A stretch of 33,972 nucleotides of DNA from Pseudomonas izuensis (GTDB lineage Bacteria > Pseudomonadota > Gammaproteobacteria > Pseudomonadales > Pseudomonadaceae): positions 112,928-146,899 of the forward strand of contig NZ_WTFT01000028.1 in assembly GCF_009861505.1 (NCBI RefSeq), given 5' to 3'. The notes below the pieces were generated by a model that made no database searches, had not been told where the DNA came from, and worked only from the letters and a program-made list of their open reading frames with translations. The position numbers were made by a program, and so were the translations under genes. This document shows, piece after piece, positions 16,276 to 23,848 of this stretch (its first letter is position 1; each line of letters begins with the position of its first letter).

Positions 16276-17349
16276 ATGCGTCCTGCCCGTGCCCTGATCG
16301 ACCTTCAAGCCCTGCGCCACAACTACCAGATTGCCCGTGAAGTCACGGGTGCCAAAGCCCTTGCGGTGATCAAGGCCGATGCCTATGGTCATGGCGCGGT
16401 GCGTTGCGCCCAGGCGCTTGAAGCCGAAGCGGACGGGTTTGCCGTGGCCTGCATCGAGGAAGCCCTGGAGCTGCGTGCCGCCGGCATTCGCGCGCCGGTG
16501 TTGCTGCTGGAAGGTTTTTTCGAAGCCGATGAACTGCCGCTGATCGTCGAGCATGACTTCTGGTGCGTGGTGCATTCGTTGTGGCAGCTCGAAGCCATCG
16601 AGAAAGCGGCACTGAGCAAACCGATCACGGTCTGGCTCAAGCTCGATTCGGGCATGCACCGGGTTGGTCTGCATCCGAAGGATTATCAGCCGGCCTATCA
16701 ACGGCTGCTGGCCAGCGGCAAAGTGGCCAGGATTGTGCTGATGAGCCACTTCGCCCGTGCCGATGAATTGAACTGCCAGGCCAGTGCCGAGCAGGTCGCG
16801 GTGTTTGAAGCGGCGCGTCAGGGGTTGTCAGCCGAAGTCAGCCTGCGCAATTCGCCGGCGGTGCTCGGTTGGCCGCAAATTCCGAGCGACTGGGTGCGTC
16901 CGGGCATCATGCTCTACGGCGCCACGCCGTTCGAGGAAGCCAACGCCGTGGCCTCGCGCCTGCAACCGGTGATGACCCTCGAATCAAAAGTGATCAGCGT
17001 GCGTGAGCTGCCGGCCGGCGAGCCGATCGGCTACGGTGCCAGATTCATCACCCAAAAGCCGATGCGCGTTGGCGTGGTGGCCATGGGTTACGCCGACGGT
17101 TATCCACGGCTGGCGCCAACCGGTACCCCGGTGTTGGTGGCCGGGCAACGCAGCCAGTTGATCGGCCGGGTATCGATGGACATGCTGTGCGTCGACCTGA
17201 CGGATATTCCGCAAGCCGGCCTGGGCTCGACCGTGGAGTTGTGGGGCAAAAACATCCTCGCCAGCGATGTGGCCATCGCAGCGGGCACTATTCCTTACCA
17301 GATCTTCTGCAACCTGCGCCGGGTGCCAATGCTCTATTCCGGTAGCTGA
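16276..17349 (+). CDS. alr: Alanine racemase (catabolic, DadX type)
   Basis: PLP enzyme interconverting L- and D-alanine. The 357-residue product has the cofactor lysine K33 in AVIKADAYGHG and the catalytic tyrosine in EPIGYGARF near residue 255. WLKLDSGMHRVGL, NSPAVLGWP and RVSMDMLCVDLT are the usual fold II and C-terminal barrel motifs. The location next to dadA and dadR marks it as the catabolic isozyme (dadX in P. aeruginosa), supplying D-alanine to DadA; it can also serve peptidoglycan synthesis. It follows dadA by 121 bp on the same strand. Confidence 0.95.
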   Translation: MRPARALIDLQALRHNYQIAREVTGAKALAVIKADAYGHGAVRCAQALEAEADGFAVACIEEALELRAAGIRAPVLLLEGFFEADELPLIVEHDFWCVVHSLWQLEAIEKAALSKPITVWLKLDSGMHRVGLHPKDYQPAYQRLLASGKVARIVLMSHFARADELNCQASAEQVAVFEAARQGLSAEVSLRNSPAVLGWPQIPSDWVRPGIMLYGATPFEEANAVASRLQPVMTLESKVISVRELPAGEPIGYGARFITQKPMRVGVVAMGYADGYPRLAPTGTPVLVAGQRSQLIGRVSMDMLCVDLTDIPQAGLGSTVELWGKNILASDVAIAAGTIPYQIFCNLRRVPMLYSGS

Positions 17350-17477
17350 CGCCGGGCGCTACGAACCGGAAGTCGCCTCACTGAACAGGATTCAGGTCGA
17401 GGTGTTGTAAATACTGAACGCTGTCGCCATGATAACGATCAATATTTCAACAACCCTGATTCCTGGAGGCGCAAGCT

Positions 17478-18026
17478 TTGGACGTCGGTGAACGACTGCA
17501 ATCGATCCGTAAGCTCAAAGGGCTTTCCCAGCGTGAACTCGCCAAACGCGCGGGCGTGACCAACAGCACCATTTCGATGATCGAAAAGAACAGCGTCAGC
17601 CCCTCGATCAGTTCGCTGCGCAAAGTGCTGGGCGGAATTCCCATGTCCATGGTCGAGTTCTTTTCCGAAGAGATCCTGCAGGAAAAGCCGACTCAGATCG
17701 TCTACAAGGCCAACGAGCTGATCGACATTTCCGACGGTGCCGTGACCATGAAACTGGTCGGTCGGGCGCACCCGAGCCGGGCTATCGCGTTCCTCAATGA
17801 AATCTACCCGCCAGGCGCCGATACCGGTGACGAGATGCTCACCCACGAAGGCGAGGAAACCGGAATTCTGGTGGAAGGTCGGCTGGAGTTGGTGGTCGGG
17901 CTTGAAACATTTGTGCTCGAAGCCGGCGATAGCTACTACTTTGAAAGTACCAAGCCACACCGTTTCCGTAATCCGTTCGATGCGCCGGCGCGACTAATCA
18001 GCGCAGCTACACCCGCGAATTTTTAA
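17478..18026 (+). CDS. pauR: XRE-family regulator with C-terminal cupin (PauR/PuuR type)
   Basis: A 182-residue repressor: an N-terminal XRE helix-turn-helix (ERLQSIRKLKGLSQRELAKRAGVTNSTISMIEKN, residues 4-37) and a C-terminal cupin sensor (EGEETGILVEGRLELVVG ... GDSYYFESTKPHRFRNP). Proteins of this kind repress polyamine catabolism genes and are released by polyamines. Position next to alr-dadA matches PauR (PA5301) in P. aeruginosa. The start codon is TTG, with GGAGG eight nt upstream; no in-frame ATG gives the conserved N-terminus. A likely target is the palindrome at 5668. An intrinsic terminator follows. Confidence 0.9.
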   Translation: MDVGERLQSIRKLKGLSQRELAKRAGVTNSTISMIEKNSVSPSISSLRKVLGGIPMSMVEFFSEEILQEKPTQIVYKANELIDISDGAVTMKLVGRAHPSRAIAFLNEIYPPGADTGDEMLTHEGEETGILVEGRLELVVGLETFVLEAGDSYYFESTKPHRFRNPFDAPARLISAATPANF

Positions 18027-18082
18027 GAGAAGAGGCGCCCTGCCAGCACGGCGGAGGTACCCGAGCTGTTTTTCCGTTGCGC

Positions 18083-18112
18083 AACAAGACCCCTTCGACT
18101 TTGGGGTTGTTT
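18083..18112 (+). terminator. Probable terminator of pauR
   Basis: AACAAGACCCC and GGGGTTGTTT pair around a TTCGACTT loop, with one bulged base and a short T run. A GC-rich stem with a weak U tract, so efficiency is uncertain. Confidence 0.6.
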
Positions 18113-18196
18113 CAGTGTCGCGGGCTTACCGCTATACTTGCGCCCGCCTGCGAACCGTGGCCGTAGGCGTGACTAGCCACCATTGAGGGTGAACGC

Positions 18197-18625
18197 GTGA
18201 ACCTAATTATGAAAATGCTGGCCGTACCAGCAACCGTACTGGCCCTCTGGGCTGTCAGCGCTCAAGCTGCGACCAACGACGCAATCGCCAAACGCCTTGA
18301 GCCAGTCGGCCAGGTCTGTGTTCAAGGTCAAGAGTGCAAGGGCATGGAAGTGGCCTCTGCTGCCGGCGGCGGCGGTGGTGCCAAGACGCCTGACGAAGTC
18401 ATTGCAAAACATTGCAATGCTTGCCACGGCACCGGCCTGTTGGGCGCGCCGAAGATAGGTGATGCTGCCGCCTGGGGCGAGCGCGCCAAGAAAGAAGGCG
18501 GTGTTGACGGTCTGCTCGCGAAGGCGATCACCGGCCTCAATTCGATGCCGCCAAAAGGCACCTGCGCCGATTGCGCAGACGCCGAGCTCAAAGGTGCGAT
18601 CCAGAAGATGTCGGGTCTGAAATAG
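18197..18625 (+). CDS. cycB: Cytochrome c5
   Basis: A 142-residue secreted monohaem c-type cytochrome that carries electrons between periplasmic or membrane redox partners. It has a Sec signal peptide ending SAQA (residue 24), the haem attachment motif CNACH (73-77), axial Met117 in NSMPPKG, and the C-terminal disulfide pair C123/C126 (GTCADCAD) that marks cytochrome c5. An extra Cys pair precedes the haem domain (VCVQGQEC, 41-47), and there is a glycine-rich linker (GGGGG). The start is GTG with GAGGGTG upstream; an ATG four codons later is possible. TATACT at 18133-18138 is a likely -10 box. Ends in a strong terminator. Confidence 0.93.
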   Translation: MNLIMKMLAVPATVLALWAVSAQAATNDAIAKRLEPVGQVCVQGQECKGMEVASAAGGGGGAKTPDEVIAKHCNACHGTGLLGAPKIGDAAAWGERAKKEGGVDGLLAKAITGLNSMPPKGTCADCADAELKGAIQKMSGLK

Positions 18626-18639
18626 CCTTCATCTTCAGC

Positions 18640-18667
18640 AAAAAAGCCGCTTGCGAGCGGCTTTTTT
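18640..18667 (+). terminator. Rho-independent terminator of the cytochrome c5 gene
   Basis: A tract, GCCGCT stem, TGCG loop, AGCGGC, six T; starts 15 nt after the stop. Symmetric enough to work in both directions. Confidence 0.93.
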
Positions 18668-18700
18668 GTGCCTGCGATTCCGATAAAGGATCGCTGATCC

Positions 18701-18815
18701 CTGTAGTTGCGAGCTCGCTCGCGATGGTCGTCAACGATGACACGGCAAGCCAGGCACCCCGCGGAGCATCAGGTTCTTCGTCGGAACGCCGCCCGGAGCA
18801 AGCTCGCTCCTACAA
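18701..18815. repeat. Degenerate REP-like palindrome
   Basis: CTGTAGTTGCGAGCTCGCTCGCGAT near 18700 faces GGAGCAAGCTCGCTCCTACAA near 18815. The arms match only partly. It occupies the gap between the cytochrome c5 terminator and the next gene; nothing else is visible there. Confidence 0.45.
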
Positions 18816-18891
18816 GGTTTTTTGTGGCGGCCGAAGCAAAGACCCGGCAAGCTCGGTCCAACCTGCTTCATGGAATGCATGGGAGGATCGG

Positions 18892-20814
18892 ATGGTGCAG
18901 CTGTGTTCTATCGAGCAAGCGGTCGATGAGGTGTTGGCACGTTTGCCGGCGCATATTCACATGGGCCTGCCCTTGGGCCTGGGCAAGCCCAACCCTTTCG
19001 TCAATGCGCTGTATCGGCGCATCGCGCAGATGCCACAGCGGCAGCTGACGATCTATACCGCGCTGTGCCTGGGTCGCCCTCCGTTGGGTGACGGATTGCA
19101 AAAACGCTTCCTCGAACCCTTTATCGCAAGGGTCTTCGGTGATTATCCGGAGCTGGATTTCCTCGCCGACCTGCACCGTGACAACCTGCCGGGCAATATT
19201 CATGTTCAGCAATTCTTCATGCAGCCCGGCAGCCTGCTCAACAGCGCTGCGGCGCAGCAGGACTATGTCAGTAGCAACTACAGCCATGCCGCCCGGGACA
19301 TCAACGCTGCAGGCTTGAACCTGGTGGCGCAAAGGGTGGCCAGTCATGGCGAGCATCCCGACCGCTTGAGCCTGAGCTGCAACCCGGACATCACCCTCGA
19401 CCTGTTGCCGATGATTGCCAGGCGCAGGGCCGCGGGGGAGACGATCCTGATGGTCGGCCAGGTGCACGCCGATTTGCCCTACATGCCCGGTGACGCCGAA
19501 GTCGGCATCGATACCTTTGACCTGCTGATCGACGAGAAGGACAGCACCACGCTGTTCTCCACGCCGAACATGCCGGTGGGTTTCCAGGACCATTTCATCG
19601 GTCTGCACGCCAGTACGTTGGTGCGCGATGGCGGTACTTTGCAGATCGGTATCGGCGCCATGGGCGATGCGCTGACGGCGGCGTTGCTGGCGCGCCAGGC
19701 GGATAACGAGGGGTACAAGGCGTTGCTCGCGGACATAAATCTCAGCCAATGGGCGCAACTGATCGAACGTGAAGGCGGCCTCGAACCCTTTGCCAAGGGC
19801 CTGTACGGTTGCAGCGAAATGTTCGTCAACGGCCTGCTGGTATTGGCCGAAGCCGGGATCGTGCGGCGCAAGGTCTACCCGGACGTACAGACTCAACAAC
19901 AGGCCAATGCCGGCACCCTCGATGAAGCGGCGCAGAATGACGGCATCTGCGTTCACGGCGGCTTCTTCCTTGGGCCGCGCAGTTTCTACGAGCGCTTACG
20001 CGGCCTGCCGCAGGATAAGCGGCTCGAATTCAACATGACCCGCATCAGCTACATCAACGAACTCTATGGCCAGGAAGAGCTCAAGCGCTTGCAGCGTCTT
20101 GATGCGCGGTTCATCAATACCGCGTTCACCATGACGCTGCTCGGCGCCGGTGTGGCGGACCAGTTGGAGGACGGGCGAGTGCTCAGCGGTGTGGGCGGGC
20201 AGTACAACTTCGTCGCCCAGGGTCATGCGTTGGAAGGCGCGCGCTCGATCCTGATCCTGCGCAGCTGGCGTGAATCGGGTGGCGAGGTCAGCTCCAACAT
20301 CGTCTGGGAGTACGGCCACTGCACGATCCCGCGGCACCTTCGGGACATCGTGGTCACCGAATATGGCATTGCCGATCTGCGCGGCAAGACCGATGCGGCG
20401 GTGATCGAAGCGCTGCTGAATATCAGCGACTCGCGCTTTCAGCAGGGTTTGATCGAACAGGCGCAAAAGGTTGGCAAGTTGCCCGGGGATTTCTGTCTCG
20501 ATCCGCGTTTCATCGATAACCATCCGCAAAGGTTGCAGGCGATTCAGGCGCGGCATGCGCAGTTGTTTGCGGAGTATCCGCTGGGATGTGATTTCACCGG
20601 GGTGGAGCGCGATCTGCTGCGGGCGCTGAACTGGCTGAAGAGCAAGTTCAAACTGAGTGAGATGCTGGAGCTGGGCAAGGCTGCACTGGATGCGCCGCAG
20701 GCTTCGGAATTTCCAAAGCATCTGGAGCGGATGCAGCTGACTAATCCCGATGGCCTGAAAGAAGACCTGTTTCAACGGTTGCTGCTTACCGGCCTCAAGG
20801 CCACCGCGCAGTAA
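18892..20814 (+). CDS. Acetyl-CoA hydrolase/transferase family protein
   Basis: A 640-residue protein of the acetyl-CoA hydrolase / CoA-transferase family (Cat1/Ach1/SucC-like). Family-typical segments are LQIGIGAMGDALTAALL in the middle, GVGGQYNFVAQGHALEGARSI, and SSNIVWEYGHCTIPRHLRDIVVTEYGIADLRGKTDAAVIEALLNI in the C-terminal half, a hallmark block. It is expected to cleave acyl-CoA or move CoA between carboxylic acids; the substrate is not readable. The open frame extends 107 codons upstream through REP-like DNA, but the ATG at 18892 behind GGGAGGATCGG gives the family start. It is convergent with xpt, separated by a perfect long palindrome. Confidence 0.88.
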   Translation: MVQLCSIEQAVDEVLARLPAHIHMGLPLGLGKPNPFVNALYRRIAQMPQRQLTIYTALCLGRPPLGDGLQKRFLEPFIARVFGDYPELDFLADLHRDNLPGNIHVQQFFMQPGSLLNSAAAQQDYVSSNYSHAARDINAAGLNLVAQRVASHGEHPDRLSLSCNPDITLDLLPMIARRRAAGETILMVGQVHADLPYMPGDAEVGIDTFDLLIDEKDSTTLFSTPNMPVGFQDHFIGLHASTLVRDGGTLQIGIGAMGDALTAALLARQADNEGYKALLADINLSQWAQLIEREGGLEPFAKGLYGCSEMFVNGLLVLAEAGIVRRKVYPDVQTQQQANAGTLDEAAQNDGICVHGGFFLGPRSFYERLRGLPQDKRLEFNMTRISYINELYGQEELKRLQRLDARFINTAFTMTLLGAGVADQLEDGRVLSGVGGQYNFVAQGHALEGARSILILRSWRESGGEVSSNIVWEYGHCTIPRHLRDIVVTEYGIADLRGKTDAAVIEALLNISDSRFQQGLIEQAQKVGKLPGDFCLDPRFIDNHPQRLQAIQARHAQLFAEYPLGCDFTGVERDLLRALNWLKSKFKLSEMLELGKAALDAPQASEFPKHLERMQLTNPDGLKEDLFQRLLLTGLKATAQ

Positions 20815-20833
20815 CAGGCCACCCCAAAACAAC

Positions 20834-20923
20834 TGTAGGAGTGAGCCTGCTCGCGATTGCGGTGTATCAGTCACCGAAGATGTCTACTGATACACCGCAA
20901 TCGCGAGCAGGCTCACTCCTACA
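20834..20923. repeat. Long perfect REP/REPIN palindrome, 38-bp arms
   Basis: The 38 nt at 20834-20871 are the exact reverse complement of 20886-20923, with a 14-nt loop. The outer part carries the TGTAGGAGTGAGCCTGCTCGCGA REP core. It lies between the convergent acetyl-CoA hydrolase and xpt genes. Confidence 0.93.
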
Positions 20924-20944
20924 GGGGGATTGCGGTGCGGCGAG

Positions 20945-21517
20945 TTATTCGATGAAGGTTACAACGCCATCCTTCAGCGACTGCACCCGCGCCAACGACT
21001 CAACGCGATACCCCTGAGCATCCAGTTCCGCACGACCACCCTGGAACGACTTCTCGATCACGATACCCAAACCGGCCACGGTAGCGCCGGCCTGTTTGAT
21101 GATCGAGATCAGCGCCTGGGACGCCTTGCCGTTGGCCAGGAAGTCATCGATGATCAGCACGCGGTCGCTGCTGGTCAAATGGCGCGGGGAGATCGCCACG
21201 GTGCTTTCGGTCTGCTTGGTGAACGAGTAAACGGTGGCCGACAGCAGGTTTTCGGTCAGGGTCAGGGACTGGTGCTTGCGGGCGAAAATCACCGGCACGC
21301 CGAGGTTCAGACCGGTCATGATCGCCGGGGCAATGCCCGAAGCCTCGATGGTGACGATCTTGGTAATGCCCGAGTCCTTGAACAGCGTGGCGAATTCGTC
21401 GCCGATCAGCTTCATCAGGGCCGGGTCGATCTGGTGGTTCAGAAAGGCGTCGACTTTCAGGACCTGATCGGAAAGCACGATGCCTTCTTCGCGGATTTTC
21501 TTGTGCAGTGCTTCCAT
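20945..21517 (-). CDS. xpt: Xanthine phosphoribosyltransferase
   Basis: Converts xanthine plus PRPP to XMP in purine salvage. The 190-residue length is standard. The PRPP-binding loop is RVLIIDDFLANGKASQALI, and the upstream VTIEASGIAPAIMTGLNLGVPVIFARKHQSLT segment is typical of the Xpt/PurR phosphoribosyltransferase subgroup. The start ATG has GAGGACAGCTTC before it. It lies 57 nt downstream of rep on the same strand, so it may be cotranscribed with it. No purine riboswitch is seen in the 57-nt gap, which would be too short to hold one. Confidence 0.95.
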   Translation of the reverse strand: MEALHKKIREEGIVLSDQVLKVDAFLNHQIDPALMKLIGDEFATLFKDSGITKIVTIEASGIAPAIMTGLNLGVPVIFARKHQSLTLTENLLSATVYSFTKQTESTVAISPRHLTSSDRVLIIDDFLANGKASQALISIIKQAGATVAGLGIVIEKSFQGGRAELDAQGYRVESLARVQSLKDGVVTFIE

Positions 21518-21574
21518 GAAGCTGTCCTCTAATGGCGCTTGTGGCGCCGAAGGTCTAAGTAAAAGTGGTCAATT

Positions 21575-23584
21575 CTAACGCTTTAACATCGCGCGTATAT
21601 CCGCCAATGCGTTGTTGCCGCGAACGGCTTTGACTTCGGTCGGGGTGTCGTCGTTGCCTTCCCAGGCCAGGTCATCCGGCGGCAATTCATCGAGGAAGCG
21701 GCTCGGTGCGCAGTCGATGATCTCGCCGTATTGCTTGCGCTTGGCGGCGAAAGTGAAGGCCAGGGTCTGACGCGCGCGGGTAATCCCGACGTAGGCCAGG
21801 CGGCGTTCCTCTTCAATGGTGTCGGCTTCGATGCTGGAACGGTGCGGAAGGATTTCCTCTTCCATGCCCATGATGAACACGTAGGGGAACTCCAGGCCCT
21901 TCGAGGCGTGCAAGGTCATCATCTGCACGCCTTCGGCACCGTCTTCCTCTTCCTGCTGACGCTCCAGCATGTCGCGCAGCACCAGTTTGCCAATGGCGTC
22001 CTCGACGGTCATTTCGCCTTCTTCGTCCTTCTCGAGCGTATTTTTCAACGCCTCGATCAGGAACCAGACGTTACCCATGCGGTAGTCGGCGGCCTTGTCG
22101 CTGGAGCTGTTGGTGCGCAGCCAGTTCTCGTAGTCGATGTCCATGACCATGCTGCGCAGGGCCGAGATCGGGTCTTCGCCGGCGCACTGCTCGCGAACCC
22201 GGTCCATGAAACGTTTGAAGCGCGACAGGCGATCGGTGAAGCGGCTGTCCAGATGCTCGCCCAGGCCGATTTCGTCGGTGGCGGCGTACATCGAGATTTT
22301 GCGTTCGGTGGCGTAGTTGCCGAGTTTTTCCAGCGTCGTGGAACCGATTTCCCGGCGTGGAACGTTGATCACCCGCAGGAAGGCGTTGTCGTCGTCCGGA
22401 TTCACAATCAGGCGGAAGTAGGCCATCAGGTCCTTCACTTCCTGACGTCCGAAAAAGCTGTTGCCGCCCGACAGGCGATACGGCACCTGATGGTGCTGCA
22501 GTTTCAACTCGATCAGCTTGGCCTGGTAGTTGCCGCGGTAAAGGATCGCGAAATCACTGTACGGGCGGTCGGTGCGCAGGTGCAGGCTGAGGATCTCCAT
22601 GGCCACGCGCTCGGCTTCGGCGTCTTCGTTGCGGCAGCGGATGACACGGATCTCGTCGCCGTGGCCCATTTCACTCCACAGCTGCTTTTCGAATTCGTGC
22701 GGGTTGTTCGAGATCAGCACGTTGGCGCAACGCAGGATGCGGCTGGTGGAGCGGTAGTTCTGCTCCAGCATCACCACTTTCAAGGAGGGGTAGTCTTCCT
22801 TGAGCAGCATCAGGTTTTCCGGGCGTGCGCCGCGCCAGGCATAGATCGACTGGTCGTCGTCGCCTACCACGGTGAACTGGTTGCGTTTGCCGATGAGCAT
22901 TTTCACCAGCAGGTATTGGCTGGCGTTGGTGTCCTGATATTCGTCCACCAGCAGGTAACGCACCTTGTTCTGCCACTTTTCCAGAATATCGGCGTGCTCT
23001 TCGAACAGCTTCACCGGCAGCAGGATCAGGTCGTCGAAGTCCACCGCGTTGAACGCCTTGAGTGTGCGCTGATAGTGGGTGTAGACGATCGCGGCGGTCT
23101 GCTCCTTGGGGTTGCGCGCGTTTTCCAGGGCCTGGGCTGGCAGGATCAGGTCGTTTTTCCAGGCGCCGATCATGTTCTTGATCTCGTCGACGCCATCGTC
23201 GCCCGAGTATTCCTTCTGCATGATGTCGGTCATCAGGGCCTTGACGTCGGTCTCGTCGAAGATCGAGAAGCCCGGTTTGTAGCCCAGCCGCACGTGTTCC
23301 TTGCGGATGATGTTCAGGCCCAGGTTGTGGAAGGTACAGACCGTTAAGCCGCGACCTTCACCGGCGCGCAGCAGGGTGCCGACCCGTTCCTTCATCTCGC
23401 GCGCGGCCTTGTTGGTGAAGGTCATGGCGACGATGTACTGGGCGCGGATGCCGCAGTTCTGGATCAGGTGGGCAATCTTGCGCGTGATCACGCTGGTCTT
23501 GCCGGAGCCTGCACCGGCGAGCACCAAAAGAGGGCCGCCGACGTAGCTCACGGCTTCTTGCTGCCGGGGATTGAGTCGGGACAT
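21575..23584 (-). CDS. rep: ATP-dependent DNA helicase Rep (superfamily 1A)
   Basis: A 669-residue UvrD/Rep-type 3'-5' helicase that helps replication forks past protein obstacles. Motifs are in order: Q motif LNPRQQEAV, Walker A GAGSGKTSV (24-32), Ia TFTNKAAREMKERV, Walker B LLVDEYQDTN, III VVGDDDQSIYAWRGA, IV LEQNYRST, V MTLHASKGLEFPYVFIMGMEEEILPH, VI EEERRLAYVGITRARQTL. The length matches Rep (about 670), shorter than UvrD (about 720). The ATG at 23584 gives the family start MSRLNPRQQEAV. Probably co-transcribed with xpt. Confidence 0.97.
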   Translation of the reverse strand: MSRLNPRQQEAVSYVGGPLLVLAGAGSGKTSVITRKIAHLIQNCGIRAQYIVAMTFTNKAAREMKERVGTLLRAGEGRGLTVCTFHNLGLNIIRKEHVRLGYKPGFSIFDETDVKALMTDIMQKEYSGDDGVDEIKNMIGAWKNDLILPAQALENARNPKEQTAAIVYTHYQRTLKAFNAVDFDDLILLPVKLFEEHADILEKWQNKVRYLLVDEYQDTNASQYLLVKMLIGKRNQFTVVGDDDQSIYAWRGARPENLMLLKEDYPSLKVVMLEQNYRSTSRILRCANVLISNNPHEFEKQLWSEMGHGDEIRVIRCRNEDAEAERVAMEILSLHLRTDRPYSDFAILYRGNYQAKLIELKLQHHQVPYRLSGGNSFFGRQEVKDLMAYFRLIVNPDDDNAFLRVINVPRREIGSTTLEKLGNYATERKISMYAATDEIGLGEHLDSRFTDRLSRFKRFMDRVREQCAGEDPISALRSMVMDIDYENWLRTNSSSDKAADYRMGNVWFLIEALKNTLEKDEEGEMTVEDAIGKLVLRDMLERQQEEEDGAEGVQMMTLHASKGLEFPYVFIMGMEEEILPHRSSIEADTIEEERRLAYVGITRARQTLAFTFAAKRKQYGEIIDCAPSRFLDELPPDDLAWEGNDDTPTEVKAVRGNNALADIRAMLKR

Positions 23585-23780
23585 AGGTAAATTCAGGAGT
23601 CAGTCACGAAATGGGCCGGCATTTTAACAGGCTCAGCAATTTGTGCTGCTCTCTCCGACTTGTGACGTACAACGCGATCTCTAATTGCCGGTTTTGTTAC
23701 TTTCACGCAGGATGCGCAACGGAATTGCGGCTAATGTTCGTATTTCCGGATACAGAGGCCTCGTTTGATAACTGATGTCA

Positions 23781-23809
23781 TTGGTCATTGGTTATCGGCA
23801 CGGCATAAT
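23781..23809 (+). promoter_or_regulatory. Candidate promoter of the GGDEF-EAL gene
   Basis: TTGGTC (23781-23786), 17-bp spacer, CATAAT (23804-23809), 40 bp ahead of the TTG start. The rest of the 264-bp rep/GGDEF gap shows no gene or obvious repeat. Confidence 0.5.
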
Positions 23810-23848
23810 GCCCGTCGCCTACATCTTTGCAGAGTCTAGGGAGCTAGC

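Noticed and set aside
18571..18891. N-terminal extension of the acetyl-CoA hydrolase frame
   Set aside because: The extension would begin inside the cytochrome c5 gene and cross a terminator and REP-like DNA; the ATG at 18892 has GGGAGG and matches the family start.
21731..23347. 538-codon ORF opposite rep
   Set aside because: Antisense to a fully conserved helicase; composition rich in His, Gln and Val is typical of GC-driven shadows.
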